Shown in pieces: positions 1 to 10,901 of a DNA stretch of 64,000 nt (position 1 is its first letter; each line of letters starts with the position of its first letter). The DNA lies in assembly GCA_037178625.1 (NCBI GenBank), contig CM074129.1:4649963-4713962 (forward strand). The letters are read 5' to 3'. The stretch is from Skeletonema tropicum. Taxonomy: Eukaryota > Bacillariophyta > Thalassiosirophyceae > Thalassiosirales > Thalassiosiraceae. The notes under the pieces are model-generated. The model was given only the letters and a program-made list of their open reading frames with translations. It was not told where the DNA came from and did no database searches. A program made the position numbers and the translations under genes.

Positions 1-660
1 GGTTGGAGAGAGGGTGACTGGCTTGGCATCGACGATAATGTAGGATTGAATGACTGGGAATGGAGAAGCAGATCTGGATGGAGATGCCGATTCAGACGGA
101 GAGGCTGATCACTGGAAGGTGAAGCCTGATTCAGAGGGTGAAGCTGATTTGGAGGGAGCTACACTCGAACTAGGCGATGGCGCTACTGACTTGGAAGGCT
201 CTGATGATAACGATGGTTGGAGAGAGGGTGACTGGCTTGGCAATCGACTGATAATGTAGGATTGAATGACTGGGAATGGAGAAGCTGATTTGGAATGGAT
301 GATGCCGATTCAGAGGGTAGAAGCTGACATTGGAAGGTGATGCCGATTCAGAGGGTGATGCTGATTTGGAGGGAGCTACACTCGAACTAGGCGATGGCGC
401 TGCTGACTCGGAAGGCTCTGATGATAGCGATGGTTGGAGAGAGGGTGACTGGCTTGGCATCGACGATAATGTAGGATTGAATGACTGGGATGGAGAAGCT
501 GATTTGGAAGGAGATGCCGATTCAGAGGGAGAAGCTGACACGGAAGGTGAAGCTGATTTGGATGGAGAAGCAGAATTGGATGGAGAAGCTGATTCAGAGG
601 GAGATGCTGATTTTGAAGGTGAAGCCGATTCGGTGGGCGAAGTTGATTTGGATGGAGAAG
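1..660. repeat. Tandem repeat, about 215 bp period, inside the SPS gene
   Basis: The phrase GGTTGGAGAGAGGGTGACTG recurs at 1, 215 and 432, giving periods of 214 and 217 bp. The copies differ by small indels near 55, 240-250 and 290-335 that change frame. The unit encodes Ser/Pro/Ala/Glu repeats on the minus strand. Confidence 0.8.
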
Positions 661-967
661 ATGAATTAGAAGGAGAACCTGATTTGGATGGAGAACCTGA
701 CAAGCTTGGACTCGTGCTCGTGGAAGGGAGAGAGCTTGGCTGAGATTTGCTCGAACAAACTGATGTGTCATCCCACACGCAATCTTCACATGCGTTACAC
801 TGACCTTGATCTAATGCACTGCATATCGTACACGAAGTACTTGGACCACCGTTGTGTACTGGTTGCGGGATGATGGGATTCGCATCAATTAGTTTCATAC
901 TTGGAACTGAGCTCGTCGCAAGTGAAGGTTTACCAGAAATAGATGGAACCAAACTTGGATGAGATGA

Positions 968-1459
968 TGGTGTTGCTGATTTACTCGGACTAGACGATGG
1001 GACCGATGACTTGGACGGAGTCAAACTCAAACTGGGCTCTGAACTAATAGTTGGCACTAGGGACTCATCTTCGGAAGAACTCAAGGAATGACTATCAATT
1101 GAGGAAGGCGAAGGTTGACTGCTTGTGGTCGGAGATGGACTATCAGTTAAGGGAGGCAAAGCTTGACTGCTTGTGGTTGGAGGAGGAGAAGGACCTGAGC
1201 CTGTGGTCGATGATAGTGTTGCTGGTTTACTCGGACTAGACGATGGGACCGATGACTTGGACGGAGTCAAACTCAAACTGGGCTCTGAACTAATAGTTGG
1301 CACTAGGGACTCATCTGCGGAAGAACTCAAGGAATGACTATCAATTGAGGAAGGCGAAGGTTGACTGCTTGTGGTCGGAGATGGACTATCAGTTAAGGGA
1401 GGCAAAGCTTGACTGCTTGTGGTTGGAGGAGCAGAAGGACCTGAGCCTTGACATTTTTC
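968..1459. repeat. Two-copy tandem repeat, period 246 bp
   Basis: The block holding GGAAGAACTCAAGGAATGAC occurs at 1072 and 1318 with very few differences. 246 is divisible by 3, so the duplication lengthens the encoded Ser/Pro-rich segment by 82 residues without changing frame. The near-identity suggests a recent duplication or gene conversion. Confidence 0.8.
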
Positions 1460-1778
1460 TGACTGTTACCGCGTGTGGATTCCAGGTGCAGTCACACTGT
1501 TCGCATCTTTCTTTGCCCTCTATAATAGAGCATACTGAGCAGTCGCCTAAGTCCCCCACTCCAATTCCGCCGCCACCATTTTTGCCGACCCCCATTTGAA
1601 GTGAGCGGCGGTCTCCCAAGAGAGGGAATTCAGCGTTGACGTTAACGATAGACGCGGTGGATAACAATAACATCGTGTAGGGGAGGTACATCGCGGCGAC
1701 AGGGCGAAGAGTCGTAGCCGTAGCCGTAGCAAAGAGACTAATGAGGAAGAGAAAGATAGGAACGTTGGCGTGTCTCAT

Positions 1779-3523
1779 CTTGATCAATTCAATCGATGTC
1801 AAAGGAAGAAGTTCAGGTGCTGTTGCCGATTACTTACATATGAGCAATTTTATGTGAAACAGCAACACGCAAGCAAGTTGTGTGAGTTGTGAAGGTAGGG
1901 CTGTGTTGTCGATCTTGGAACTGGACAAGAAAAGTTTTACACTCTACCACATCATGACAAAGACACCCTCGCTCCCGCTTTGTGGTGGAGAATGTGACCA
2001 AAGACAATTTTTGTGTAGCAGTTATTGTAGCATGGAACAATGATGTACCAATTCCTCAGTGAGAAAAATATGTCTGAGGTTTTAACTTTCTGTGTTTAAC
2101 GAATTGCAGTTGCGAAGACCCGATTCTGTGACCCTCTCATTTTTTCGTATACCGGTTAGTTGGAATACATATTCTATATTGAGTTCCTTCGTCTAAGTCA
2201 TCATGACCCTCTTTTTTTCAAAACCGGTCTTTGAAAGTAAAGCCCCGAAAACACACACATATATACATATTCTCTCGAAGTGACACCAAAAAGACATTTG
2301 AGTCTTGGTTAACTGTGGTTAACCTCGCGATAAGCTCGATCGGTTCTTGACGCAGCTGATTTTCTAAAAGAACAAGGGATTTATTATGGAGGAGAAACAA
2401 CAGCAGCAGGCAGGGGCTGGGGTAGGGAATGTCGGTCATTGTGACAGCCGAATTTCGAAAAAAGGAGAGGAAGTAAGAAGGTTTTGCAAGCTGTAAAAAG
2501 GTTTGTTTTACACCCTGCCCTGGCAAAAGGGTCATCCAACGGGCCAAGCGAAGTCCAAAGACCCAATTGATGTCAGGCATTGAACCAAAGACCCAATCCG
2601 TGTCAAAAGCAAGATATGAAGATCAACTTTGACAGAAGCGACTTTCCAAGCTTGACTTCACTCTTCGCCGCGCTCAAATAAATGAATGTGAGCTGCGAGC
2701 TCAAGACACCCTGCCTACAATTATTTATCAAAGCAACGTGTGTGACAGTTGGGAGGATGGACAACAAGCCTGCAAATGTACATGTGATTTAGCGAATAGC
2801 GAGATATTTTGACCTACGATAGCAGTCCAATAATGAGATGCATCTCTCCTCTCTTGAACATGAAGCACAGCAAAGTAGATTGAGACAGTGATGAGAAGAT
2901 AGTGTTCTTCAAGAAACGATGAAACGTCTATGCCTGGATCTAATTAGAAATGCTGCTTGAGATGATCATACTTGCAATATTCTCGTAGACTTGATTCCTT
3001 TGATATAAATAACAAAAGAATGACAAAACGCAAGAAGCATTGCAAATTTTCGAGTCGAAAGAGATCATGACTTTCGGTATGGCCAAATGGATGCTGCAGC
3101 TTGTGGTTGTGGAGTGCTTACGAAACAATTCAATCATTTTTAAAAGCAAGAGCAGTAAAGTCAAGGACTTTTACTTACCCTTGCATGCGTGAAAGTTCCT
3201 TCGATGGTACAATACAGCTCGGATATATATCGAATAAGATTCAGATGAAAACAAAATTCCACTTCAAAAACAGAGGAAAAGTTCCATTGGTGGTACAGCT
3301 TGGATTTAAATGAAATTCCTCTTCTATATAATGTTACCCTCCTCCAAGCAAAAATACACCATGACATCTGTTTTGTTGTAGTAGCATTACCTCAAAATCA
3401 TTGCACACTTTCCTTAGTCTGTAAATCACCTACCAACAAAAAGTCACAAATCGCCCCACATAGCCACACTACACTATTCCACCACTCAAATAATCATATA
3501 TATATACTCATCTCTCACATCAT
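1779..3523. other. Intergenic, no gene supported
   Basis: AT-rich stretch. The longest open frames (for example 2218-2580 minus, about 120 codons) lack a recognisable domain, diatom-like composition or splice context. Near 3200-3330 two similar short phrases recur (TACAATACAGCTCGGATAT and TACAGCTTGGATTTAAAT), perhaps an old local duplication. Confidence 0.5.
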
Positions 3524-4220
3524 TTAATCCTTCAACACATACGTAATATCATTATAATCCTTCATCTCACCACCACCCTGCTTCATACGAGTACCATACA
3601 CTGTATCAATCTTTCCATCATTGTTGTAGGTGTTGAATTCTTCCTTGGTGAGAATTTTGTTTCCCTTGGATGTGGAGACGATGCTAAAATATAAGAATGA
3701 AAAAAGTTAGAGAGCATGATGCATGTATGTATGTATGTAGTATTGTTTCATGATGTAGTTGTGTGTGAGAGATGACTGGAATACATCACAATATACGCAC
3801 AAACGCAACGACATATGAAGCACAATATCATACCGAACACTTATATCAACACTATCAATGAACTCACATCAACTTGGGACGTCTAGTCTTAACATCATCA
3901 AAATACCTACTATCCAATTTATTAGCCCTCATGGCATAATTCTTATTTGCCTCGGCATTCTCCTCCGAACGAGTTTTCAACACGTTGATTAATTCATTGT
4001 ATTCGGCCTCTTCGGTGGTGGCGGCAGCAAATGCTGGTGGAACTGCTGTGGTGGTGGTGAGGGCGATTGTTGTGGCGGCAGCTGCGGCGGCGTTGGTGAA
4101 GAGTTGTTCGATGGATTCACGACGAGTTGCCGAGAGGGCAGTGGAGGAGGATTGGAGGGTGGAGGGTGCAAAGGCGGATGCCGTTGCGAGAGATGCGATT
4201 AGGGCGAGGGAGGTCTTCAT
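3524..4220 (-). CDS. Nuclear-encoded plastid (thylakoid lumen) protein, two exons
   Basis: Exons 4220-3868 and 3683-3524, with a 184-bp GT-AG intron (donor GTGAGT, acceptor TTTTAG), encode 170 aa ending at TAA. Residues 1-16 are a signal peptide ending ASA, with Phe17-Ala-Pro following, the classic cleavage motif for import into diatom complex plastids. A Ser/Thr-rich transit region follows. Then come a twin Arg at 33-34, an Ala-rich hydrophobic core and an Ala-x-Ala site near 66-68, matching a Tat-type thylakoid transfer signal. The mature part is about 100 aa, hydrophilic, with Lys/Asp/Tyr-rich stretches and the phrases FDDVKTRRPKLIIVSTSKG and GTRMKQGGGEMKDYND. A lumenal photosynthesis-related role is inferred from targeting alone; the mature domain is not recognised. 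Confidence 0.8.
3721..3738. repeat. (TGTA)n microsatellite in the intron
   Basis: Four to five TGTA units lie inside the intron of the plastid-protein gene. Confidence 0.7.
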
Positions 4221-4730
4221 CTTGTTCTGGTTTGTTTTGTTGGGCGATGGACGACTAATAATAAAGCTACACAGAGTCGATGTGCTTACTTTCTACTTCA
4301 ATGCAAAGGAACACAAGGAAGGATCAAGGATCCAAAGCACCATCGATGTCGATGTATGTGCGTGTGTGATTTTTGCTTTTATTTTGGCTTCGATGAGTCA
4401 CTGCCAAAAATTTGCTGCCACCTGGACACCAATCAGCTCTTGTCCGGCAAATTAAAAAATTGTCCCAATGAGTCCGGCTCGCGAACCCATGTGCCTCGCT
4501 ACTTCTCAAGAAAACTCACTCAGAGCGATACACATGAGCATCGTTTCGCAGCGGCCCTTTTGTCGAGTGAAGATGGTGGTTACAACATAAGTATGGCTGA
4601 GGTGAACATGACCATGTACTAACCAAGAGATCAAAGCGTCCTCTTACTTTGTTGGTACTCACTCTTACCTAGCAAGCATCATATTTAAAAAAGAGCACAA
4701 TCCTCTAATCGACATAAATACAACATCATC
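4221..4730. other. Intergenic between two divergent genes
   Basis: About 500 bp separates the start of the plastid-protein gene (minus) from CAP gene copy A (plus), so it should hold both promoters. It contains an AT-rich patch at 4681-4692 about 40 bp before the CAP ATG. No other gene or repeat was seen. Confidence 0.5.
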
Positions 4731-7260
4731 ATGAGGTCCCAAGTAAAGAAAGGCGTTTCGCCAATACTCTTCCTTGCATTGATTGTCATTTCCATCGCGG
4801 TTGTCAGATTCATGGGACGAACTGATGATGACAGCTCGATGCTCATGGTTGATGATAATGGCCCAGCAATCACTAATGATAATGATGATGACGATGGACT
4901 CCGCACAGTTCAAGATGATGTCAACACTACTACTACTACAATCTATAACACTGCTGTGTCACCAACCTATTCGCCAACCAATCTGCCAACCTATTCGCCG
5001 ACCATGATACCGACGACAGCTGATAACAATGTAACAAATACTCCATCATCAACAATGATAGTATCACAAAAAATCGAACAAAGTGGCTCCATTCCATCAA
5101 TTCGTCCGACTGCATTATCATCATCAAGTAGTAGTAGGCTGCCACCTTCATTATCAAGTCAAGCAAATTATTCAAATAAAGAAGAATCGGCAAATCCAAC
5201 GTCTACTCCAGTCAAGTCTCCTTCGCCACTTCCAACAACAGCAACACCAACCATGAAGACGACGATGCAACCACTTTCCAAGTCACCAGAAACTAATAGG
5301 CCAACAACAACAACGACGACTCGAGCTCCTTCTTCCGCATTGCCTTCATTGACTCCATCGAAATCACCAATAACAACAAGTAGTGAGGAGCCATCAAGTA
5401 GTAGTAGTGAGCCAGATGCAGATCAAGTCAATCAACCTGATTCAACTTCAACAACATACCATGCCATCAAAGGATGCATACGTAAAAATGACAAATCATC
5501 ATCAATTACATGCATACCACCAAAACACACCTCCAAACTAGCCGTAAACTGCTGTTCCGGATCACAATCCACCAATAATTTAACCTGCAAACGCCAGGGG
5601 TGCTTCAAAACCAATACCTACCTCGCTGCACAAAATCATTGTTCACAAGCGGGTATGCGTCTATGTACCTCGACCGAATTGACAAGTGGGATATGTTGTG
5701 ATAAAGGATGTGGATTTAACTCAAAATTATCTTGGGCAAGTGATGTTTGTGCACCGACATATAGTCCAACAATGACTCCAACTGATGTGCCCACGTCAAG
5801 TCCGACACATGTTCCAACGTCAAGTCCTACGATGAATCCGACAAATGTGCCCACGTCAAGTCCGACACATGTTCCAACGTCGAGTCCGACGATGAATCCA
5901 ACTGATGTGCCTACGTCAAGTCCGACACATGCTCCAACGTCAAGTCCTACAGATGAATCCGACAAATGTGCCTACGTCAAGTCCGACACATGCTTCCAAC
6001 GTCAAGTCCAACGATGAATCCGACAAATGTGCCCACGTCAAATCCGACACATGTTCCAACGTCAAGTCCGACGATGAATCCAACTGATGTGCCTACGTCA
6101 AGTCCGACACATGCAACGTCAAGTCCTACAACGAGGGCTGGAACATTGGTCACTTATAATAGTGGTGATCGTACCGTAGGTGATGATGATATAAGTACAG
6201 TTGGAATTATCTTTGAGGTACAAGCATTACGAGATTTGGCCATCACTTCACTTGCAACATTTACTGAATCGGAGGATAAAATTTGGAGTGAGGTTTGGAT
6301 TCGACAGGGTCGATATCAAGGGTTTACATCAGGTCATGCTGGATGGAGGAGAATCTACTTTAAATCGAGACAGCAATATGGGAACAGTGCACCATTGAAC
6401 ATTGTCTTTGATGATAATGAACTGGTCTTTATTCCCGAAGGGCAAATCATGTCATTTTATTTGGTATCTCCAGGAAAGTTCCTTTCCGATCAGGGCATTG
6501 TCGAGGGCACGGTCATAGCCGAGGACAATTCACTCAAGCTTTACACAGGTGCAGCAATCGATTACGGTCGGTGGGAGGAGGGCTGTACAGATGATCAAGA
6601 TTGTATATTTCCTGCAAGAATATTCAGTGGAGCAATTAGTTATGAAACTGCGACTATGCCACCGACATCTCAACCTACGCCAGATCCATTTGAGGTACAA
6701 TCGTCAGGGTTGACGTTGAGAGAAGAGCAATGGCTTGATGGTCATAATGTAAGACGTAAAAAGTGGCATGAAATGTATGGGAAGAAATACAAGCCTCTCA
6801 AGTGGAGTGAAGGATTGAAGGATATGGCACAATCGTATGCTGACTTGCTGGCATCAAACTGTGGACCCACAGTCCATGACTCCTACGAAAATCGGGAAGG
6901 GTATGGAGAAAACCTTGCCTCCAACACTGGACGCGACGAAGGTGGCGGATCCTGGGGCGAATTAAAGCCAGTGGAATTAATAATGACTCGATATGTGGAG
7001 AGAGAAAGCACATGGGAACCACCTGCCAATGGTCACTTTACACAAGTACTTTGGTATGCGACAACGCACGTTGGATGTGCAGATTCAGTAGGTGTGAAAC
7101 CGAGTGGTGTTGTTTGCAGATACCAAGTCTGTCGATATGCGAGGGCAGGGAAATTGTGGCATTACGACGTTTTGATGATGGCAGCAAGGAATGGTGGATG
7201 AAGGCGGTAATGAAGGATTCGAGCAGCTGCCTACCATTTTGCCCACCGGAAGGATGCTAA
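4731..7260 (+). pseudogene. CAP/SCP-domain membrane-anchored protein, copy A, frameshifted
   Basis: ATG at 4731. Order: N-terminal membrane anchor (about residues 11-27), a long Ser/Thr/Pro-rich stalk missing from copy B, a Cys-rich domain (about 5465-5750), S-P-T-x-x-P-T repeats, an unassigned beta-rich domain (about 6150-6650) and a CAP domain (about 6700-7200) with the signature GHFTQVLW and the GENLA motif. Against copy B it has single extra bases near 5951 and 5994 in the repeats, which move the frame twice, and near 7150 and 7163 in the CAP C-terminus, so the second half of the CAP2 motif and the Cys-rich tail are out of frame. Translation as written would stop at 6017. A decaying duplicate is the simplest reading; assembly error in repeats is the alternative. 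Confidence 0.75.
5755..6135 (+). repeat. 36-bp-type tandem repeats encoding SPT-rich spacer
   Basis: Repeated units of CCGACACATGTTCCAACGTC and AGTCCGACGATGAATCC encode T-S-S-P-T-x-x-P-T. The array is longer than in copy B (17640-17790) and carries the two frame-changing single-base insertions. Confidence 0.8.
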
Positions 7261-9681
7261 GTAGTAGTAGTAAGCAAAATCAGTAGAGCAGTTACACGTG
7301 CATATACATACAACTATGAGCTTGTAGCTACATGCAAGAATTTTAGGGAGACAGGTCATTCCTCTTTCATTGGTAGGTTGGCTTGGAGATGGAGAATGAA
7401 ATCAAAATGATGACTTCAATTAGATGCTAAAGATATATACCAGGCGCTCTAGCAAGAGAAGCAGCAGCGCGAGTGATAACGGAATGACAGGATCCCCGTA
7501 GGTAATACAGATAGGGATAGGTTGATAATTTCGCCTCTGAGAGGGTTCAACAAACGTACTTAGCTTAACTTAACTCTGTTAAACTAATAGGAGTAAGTAG
7601 TAGTTAGTATGGATAGGAAAGGAGGCGTATGCGTATCCAGCTACTATAGCATTTCTGGAGGCATTGATGTAAAGAGTGAAGCGCCACCCTGTTACCACCG
7701 GGGGCTGGGCGAGACGAGGGAAGACAGAGACGGTGTAGAGCCTGCGTACAAATCACAAGTCCAACGCTCCTTGATACGAATGAAACAACATTCTCATTAC
7801 ATATTAAGCGAAGCATCCTAAGCACTGACAAGCGTTGAGATGAACACAATAAACTAAGAGCCCAGTCTCTCAGTAAGACATAACAAGTATGCAGCTCCTA
7901 GATTGTCACTCCAACCGTGACAAACCTATGAATGTTGGTTGGGCTTACCCCAGCTACAATTTCTATCTTGTCCTATCTAGGTTCAAGAAAATACTCCTGC
8001 AAATAGGGCAAATAGGGGACACAAATCACAAACCTCGGTACTCCAGTTCCTCTGTCCGAGCAAGCGTTTCTACCCGAGTGAAAGTGGCCTCAAGGGCTGT
8101 AGCCAACGAGCCGACCACGTCACACGTTTGATAGTAGCAACCTTGGACCTCCAAAGGACAGCGAGAGCCGGAAATATCATATCATTTCCGGATGCTTGAC
8201 TGCCTTGTCGACTTAAACAGAACCATCTTATCAAACAAAGTGAATAAGAAACCCCAAACACTAAAACAGAAGCCATGACACCGACAGAAAACATGTGCAA
8301 ACTCCTGAGGAAGCGGAAGGGTCAAAAGAAAACTACCCACAAAAGGGATATGGGCGGGCGGGGAAAAAATAGTTTACGCTAAGCTACAAGTCTGAGCTCA
8401 GGATCACTGGCGGGGCCCAACTTGCTCAAAGCGTAACCAGCCGATTTAAAGTTATGCGCACTGAATATTCCAGTCGAAAGATGTTCTATCCGGTCGAACG
8501 ATGACACTCGTTGTGTGTGGAAAAGGTGTCAATGGTTGATGTTTTGTCAATCGTCTGACCCTCGGCTTTCATTTCCGACAATGTCTCATTGCTGTCATCC
8601 GTTTCTTCGTCAGTGTGTCCTTGCTCTTTATCCCTCGGTATACACCGTCTTGACTATGGCGTACGAGGTGCTCGCAGAGCCCCCGCCACACAGATGACTT
8701 CAAAAAGCGTCCCGATGACGTTGAAAAAGGATTGGAGGTCTGCGGTAGATGAAGGCATTTACATTTATGATGCTGGTTCGGCAGGATATAATGTGCACGC
8801 AGAGTAGTCGCAAGGACCTCTTTCTCGACTACTCCATCCTTGAATGCATTTATCAGCGATTTGATCCTGTCCCTGATTGGCGGCAATGATTCAACGTTTG
8901 ACCGCTCTCTCAACATTGCCATTTTTATTTTCGTTTTCGTGCCATCCAAGATGTGCCTTACCCTTACAGTGACAGTGGGATGGCCACGAATAGCGTTTCC
9001 TTCCCCTCACCACCAATCCCTCACACCTCCTTTCCGAAAAGAAACATAACTGATAGTTTGTAATCCAACTCAGCAGCCTTTCCCAACACTTAAATAATGC
9101 CTATATTACTTCTTGCGCTTTTTTCCCTCTTGGCACAATGTAACTGTAACTTGGGTCATTCGACATAATTCTTTCATCACTCGCTTGTAATATTCTCCAT
9201 GCCAAAATTTTATCAAATATCATTGCATATACACTGGTACATGAGTTCCGCATATAGTTTACATCATGAGATGAGTATTATCTGTGGTAAGGACGATAGG
9301 GGCAAAGATACATATACCTACCATGGTTAGAGCCATTTTTGGTCTTGTGCGATGTGTGGCTTTAGGTTATTTCTGTGCTACGGTAAACGACGTATCACTG
9401 GTATTGTAAACAAGAAAAGTATCTGTAGATGGCTGAGAAGACTCTTGAGTCGACGAAGTAGGGCGTCATTATTTTCATAACCGGTTGGTTTTAATTCCAA
9501 CATAGGGTGTGTAAATGTCCAATACCAGATGAGTGATTTTCTTGTAATTGTGTCTATTGATATCTTCGACCATGGTGGTGCTATGAACATAATTCTTCCT
9601 ATAAATCCTTCTAATACCCTTAGGTATGCATAATCACTTGGTCGATGTTTTTTGGCAGCATAAAAAATTCAGAAAGTTATG
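7261..9681. other. Non-coding part of duplication block A
   Basis: Aligns with 18939-21390 in block B. The block-A-specific segment about 7733-8662 has a 9-bp inverted match (GACGGTGTA near 7730, TACACCGTC near 8643) at its edges but no transposase-like ORF. Apart from the Sel1-type remnant annotated separately, no gene is supported. Confidence 0.5.
8788..8922 (-). pseudogene. Remnant resembling the C-terminal tail of a diatom Sel1-repeat protein (second copy near 19494-19640)
   Basis: A minus-strand stretch reads LPPIRDRIKSLINAFKDGVV then EKEVLATTLRAH. It is preserved in both duplication blocks although the DNA around it has changed. The pattern 'F-x-x-G-x-(I/V)-E-K-x-x-x-A-x-T-L-R-A' resembles tails I associate with diatom Sel1-like repeat proteins, from memory and not verified. 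No repeats, start codon or continued frame are present, so it is a gene fragment at most. Confidence 0.3.
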
Positions 9682-9859
9682 CTACAGTACAGCAAAGTGG
9701 TATGTCAAATTTAGTGCGAACACGTGCGTTCAAGATTGTGATGGGCCGTCGCCTTGTGGTGGCTATGCAGAGTCGTGGGACGAGCTCTATGATAGCAAGG
9801 CACGTTGCTGCGATGAAAGATTGTTTTGGGTTCGTCGTTGCCTCACCATTGAGCCATAG
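9682..9859 (+). pseudogene. Orphan last CC-module of the SEPS/CC gene (block A)
   Basis: Nearly identical to 23768-23946: K-W-Y-V-K-F...C-V-Q-D-C...S-P-C-G-G...C-C...C, ending in a TAG. In block B this is the final module of a three-exon gene. Here it is joined directly to intergenic block DNA at about 9668-9682, so the signal peptide, SEPS region and earlier modules are gone. No start context remains. Confidence 0.85.
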
Positions 9860-10041
9860 GATTAGAGTTAGAGTAGGAGTACGAGGCACATGCACAAACG
9901 TTGTATAAATTGTTTATATTTATGTTTAGTAGGTATTGTAATAAAGTGATGTACAGACGTATTTGATCGAACTCTTGCAAAGTAACGATAGCGCTAGCTT
10001 AAAGAAGCTCGCCAAACATATAATGCCGATGTCAACAAACT

Positions 10042-10146
10042 TCACTTCCACTTAGGCTTCGGCGCAGGCAGTCTTCCTTTGCCTTTGCCTTTGCCGTTGC
10101 TGCCAAAGAATTCATCAGCCCAAGCGCTGGGGCTGGGGGCGAACAC
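10042..10146 (-). pseudogene. Short Lys/Gly-repeat C-terminal ORF, block A copy
   Basis: Reads VFAPSPSAWADEFFGSNG, then KGKGKG, then RLPAPKPKWK and a stop. The block B copy (24133-24315) has the same frame and mostly conservative changes (D/N, F/L) but a longer KG tract. An in-frame stop lies just upstream and there is no ATG, so it would have to be a terminal exon or a relic. Confidence 0.35.
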
Positions 10147-10379
10147 TCGATGATTTACTGATTATGATCAATGGCTAGATCAGCTCGAGAGCAATTGCCT
10201 TATGATACCAACAGTGTGCTGAACCAGCTCAAAACAAGATGTCTCTCTGGATCTGGACTGAGACAAAAAGAGATCTGGCAGCGATGCGACAGATAATCAG
10301 ATACCCATCTCATTACAAACCCCGCGATCGCATCGCGCAACCTCGCGCAACGCATCGATCTATCAACGCAAGTATGTAA

Positions 10380-10901
10380 TGGGATATCAACCCCAACGTA
10401 ATTGCATTCGAACTACCTCCCCCAAGAGATGGGTCCAAACTGTACAAAACAACTGAATTTGTACAAGTCATCAAACCATTCATTGCAACCAATGATCATC
10501 ATGTGGCTATACGTGCAGCAATGTATCGAGGGTACGTAGGTGCCGCTACGAAACGGTCATTGACAGCGACAGCGTTAGTGAAAAAGTCCGAAAAGGGTGA
10601 TCCGATATTTGATACGGAATGGACCGCAGGTAGACGTGGTCGTCCCCCCGCCGTTAGTACGAATGAAATTGACACCATTGTGGAAAGGATTCAAGAGGAG
10701 GATCTGCGAATATATGATAATAGTGATGTGAATCGACTTATGGTGGAAGCGTTAAGGAAGAAGGGTGTGGTGGATCAGGCCAAGTTGACATTTTGCAATA
10801 AGACGGTTGCTGATTATTTTACCGTGTTGAAGAGCAAGTTGAGTCCTTTGTATTGGAAGAAGTTGGAGGAGGATGATGACGACGACGATGACGATGAGTA
10901 G
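10380..10901 (+). CDS. Small AT-hook-like protein with acidic tail, probably a 5'-truncated gene
   Basis: The frame is open from 10380; the first in-frame ATG is 10521. The upstream open part (ELPPPRDGSKLYKTTEFV...) has protein-like composition, so the real start or an upstream exon may be missing. The segment GRRGRPPAV contains the R-G-R-P core of an AT-hook, followed by a helical region (IDTIVERIQEED...VNRLMVEALRKKGVV) and an E/D-only tail. The layout resembles N-terminal parts of repeated diatom genes linked to DDE-type transposases, but no catalytic region is present. Function unknown. It starts about 60 bp after duplication block A ends. Confidence 0.45.
   Translation, partial: WDINPNVIAFELPPPRDGSKLYKTTEFVQVIKPFIATNDHHVAIRAAMYRGYVGAATKRSLTATALVKKSEKGDPIFDTEWTAGRRGRPPAVSTNEIDTIVERIQEEDLRIYDNSDVNRLMVEALRKKGVVDQAKLTFCNKTVADYFTVLKSKLSPLYWKKLEEDDDDDDDDE

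Larger units (their letters stand above)
1..1778 (-). pseudogene. Secreted Ser-Pro-Ser repeat / Cys-motif protein, 3' truncated by the window edge, frame-broken
   Basis: Start ATG is at 1778; the longer open frame begins with a TTG eight codons upstream. The N-terminus is a hydrophobic secretion signal (MRHANVPIFLFLISLFATA), a second hydrophobic stretch, then a Cys cluster (C-x2-C...C-x2-C-x-C-x-W). The body is S-P-S-x repeats (SASPSE, SASPSK). A second related Cys cluster (C-x2-C...C-x2-C-x2-C-x-W) lies near 740-840. The reading frame changes at an A5 run on the minus strand (T5 at 1454-1458): removing one base would continue the Cys cluster into the repeat frame. A second frame loss lies near 320-335 inside a tandem repeat. 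This is the composition of diatom extracellular or wall-associated proteins; no enzymatic domain is visible. It could be a working gene with sequencing errors in low-complexity DNA. Confidence 0.6.
4731..10320. repeat. Segmental duplication, block A (partner 17130-24508)
   Basis: From the CAP-gene ATG to about 10320 this block aligns in order with 17130-24508. Homology starts at or just before the ATG and ends at the shared phrase ATACCCATCTCATTACAAAC. Relative to block B, block A has an extra Ser/Thr-rich region in the CAP gene (about 4918-5440), an extra segment of about 930 bp (about 7733-8662), lacks the roughly 1-kb retroelement-type insert, and lacks about 2.4 kb of the SEPS/CC-module gene. 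Confidence 0.9.

Noticed and set aside
330..743. Acidic EGDADSEG-type plus-strand open frame
   Set aside because: Antisense of the SPS repeats; the minus strand has the signal peptide and Cys motifs.
2218..2580. 120-codon minus-strand frame
   Set aside because: Mixed hydrophobic composition with no domain; in AT-rich intergenic DNA.
5755..6135. Regularly spaced repeats resembling a CRISPR array
   Set aside because: Units are contiguous, encode S-P-T protein repeats and lie in a eukaryotic gene; no unique spacers.
7733..8662. Transposon in block A
   Set aside because: Edges show only a 9-bp inverted match, no target duplication and no ORF; could equally be DNA lost from block B.
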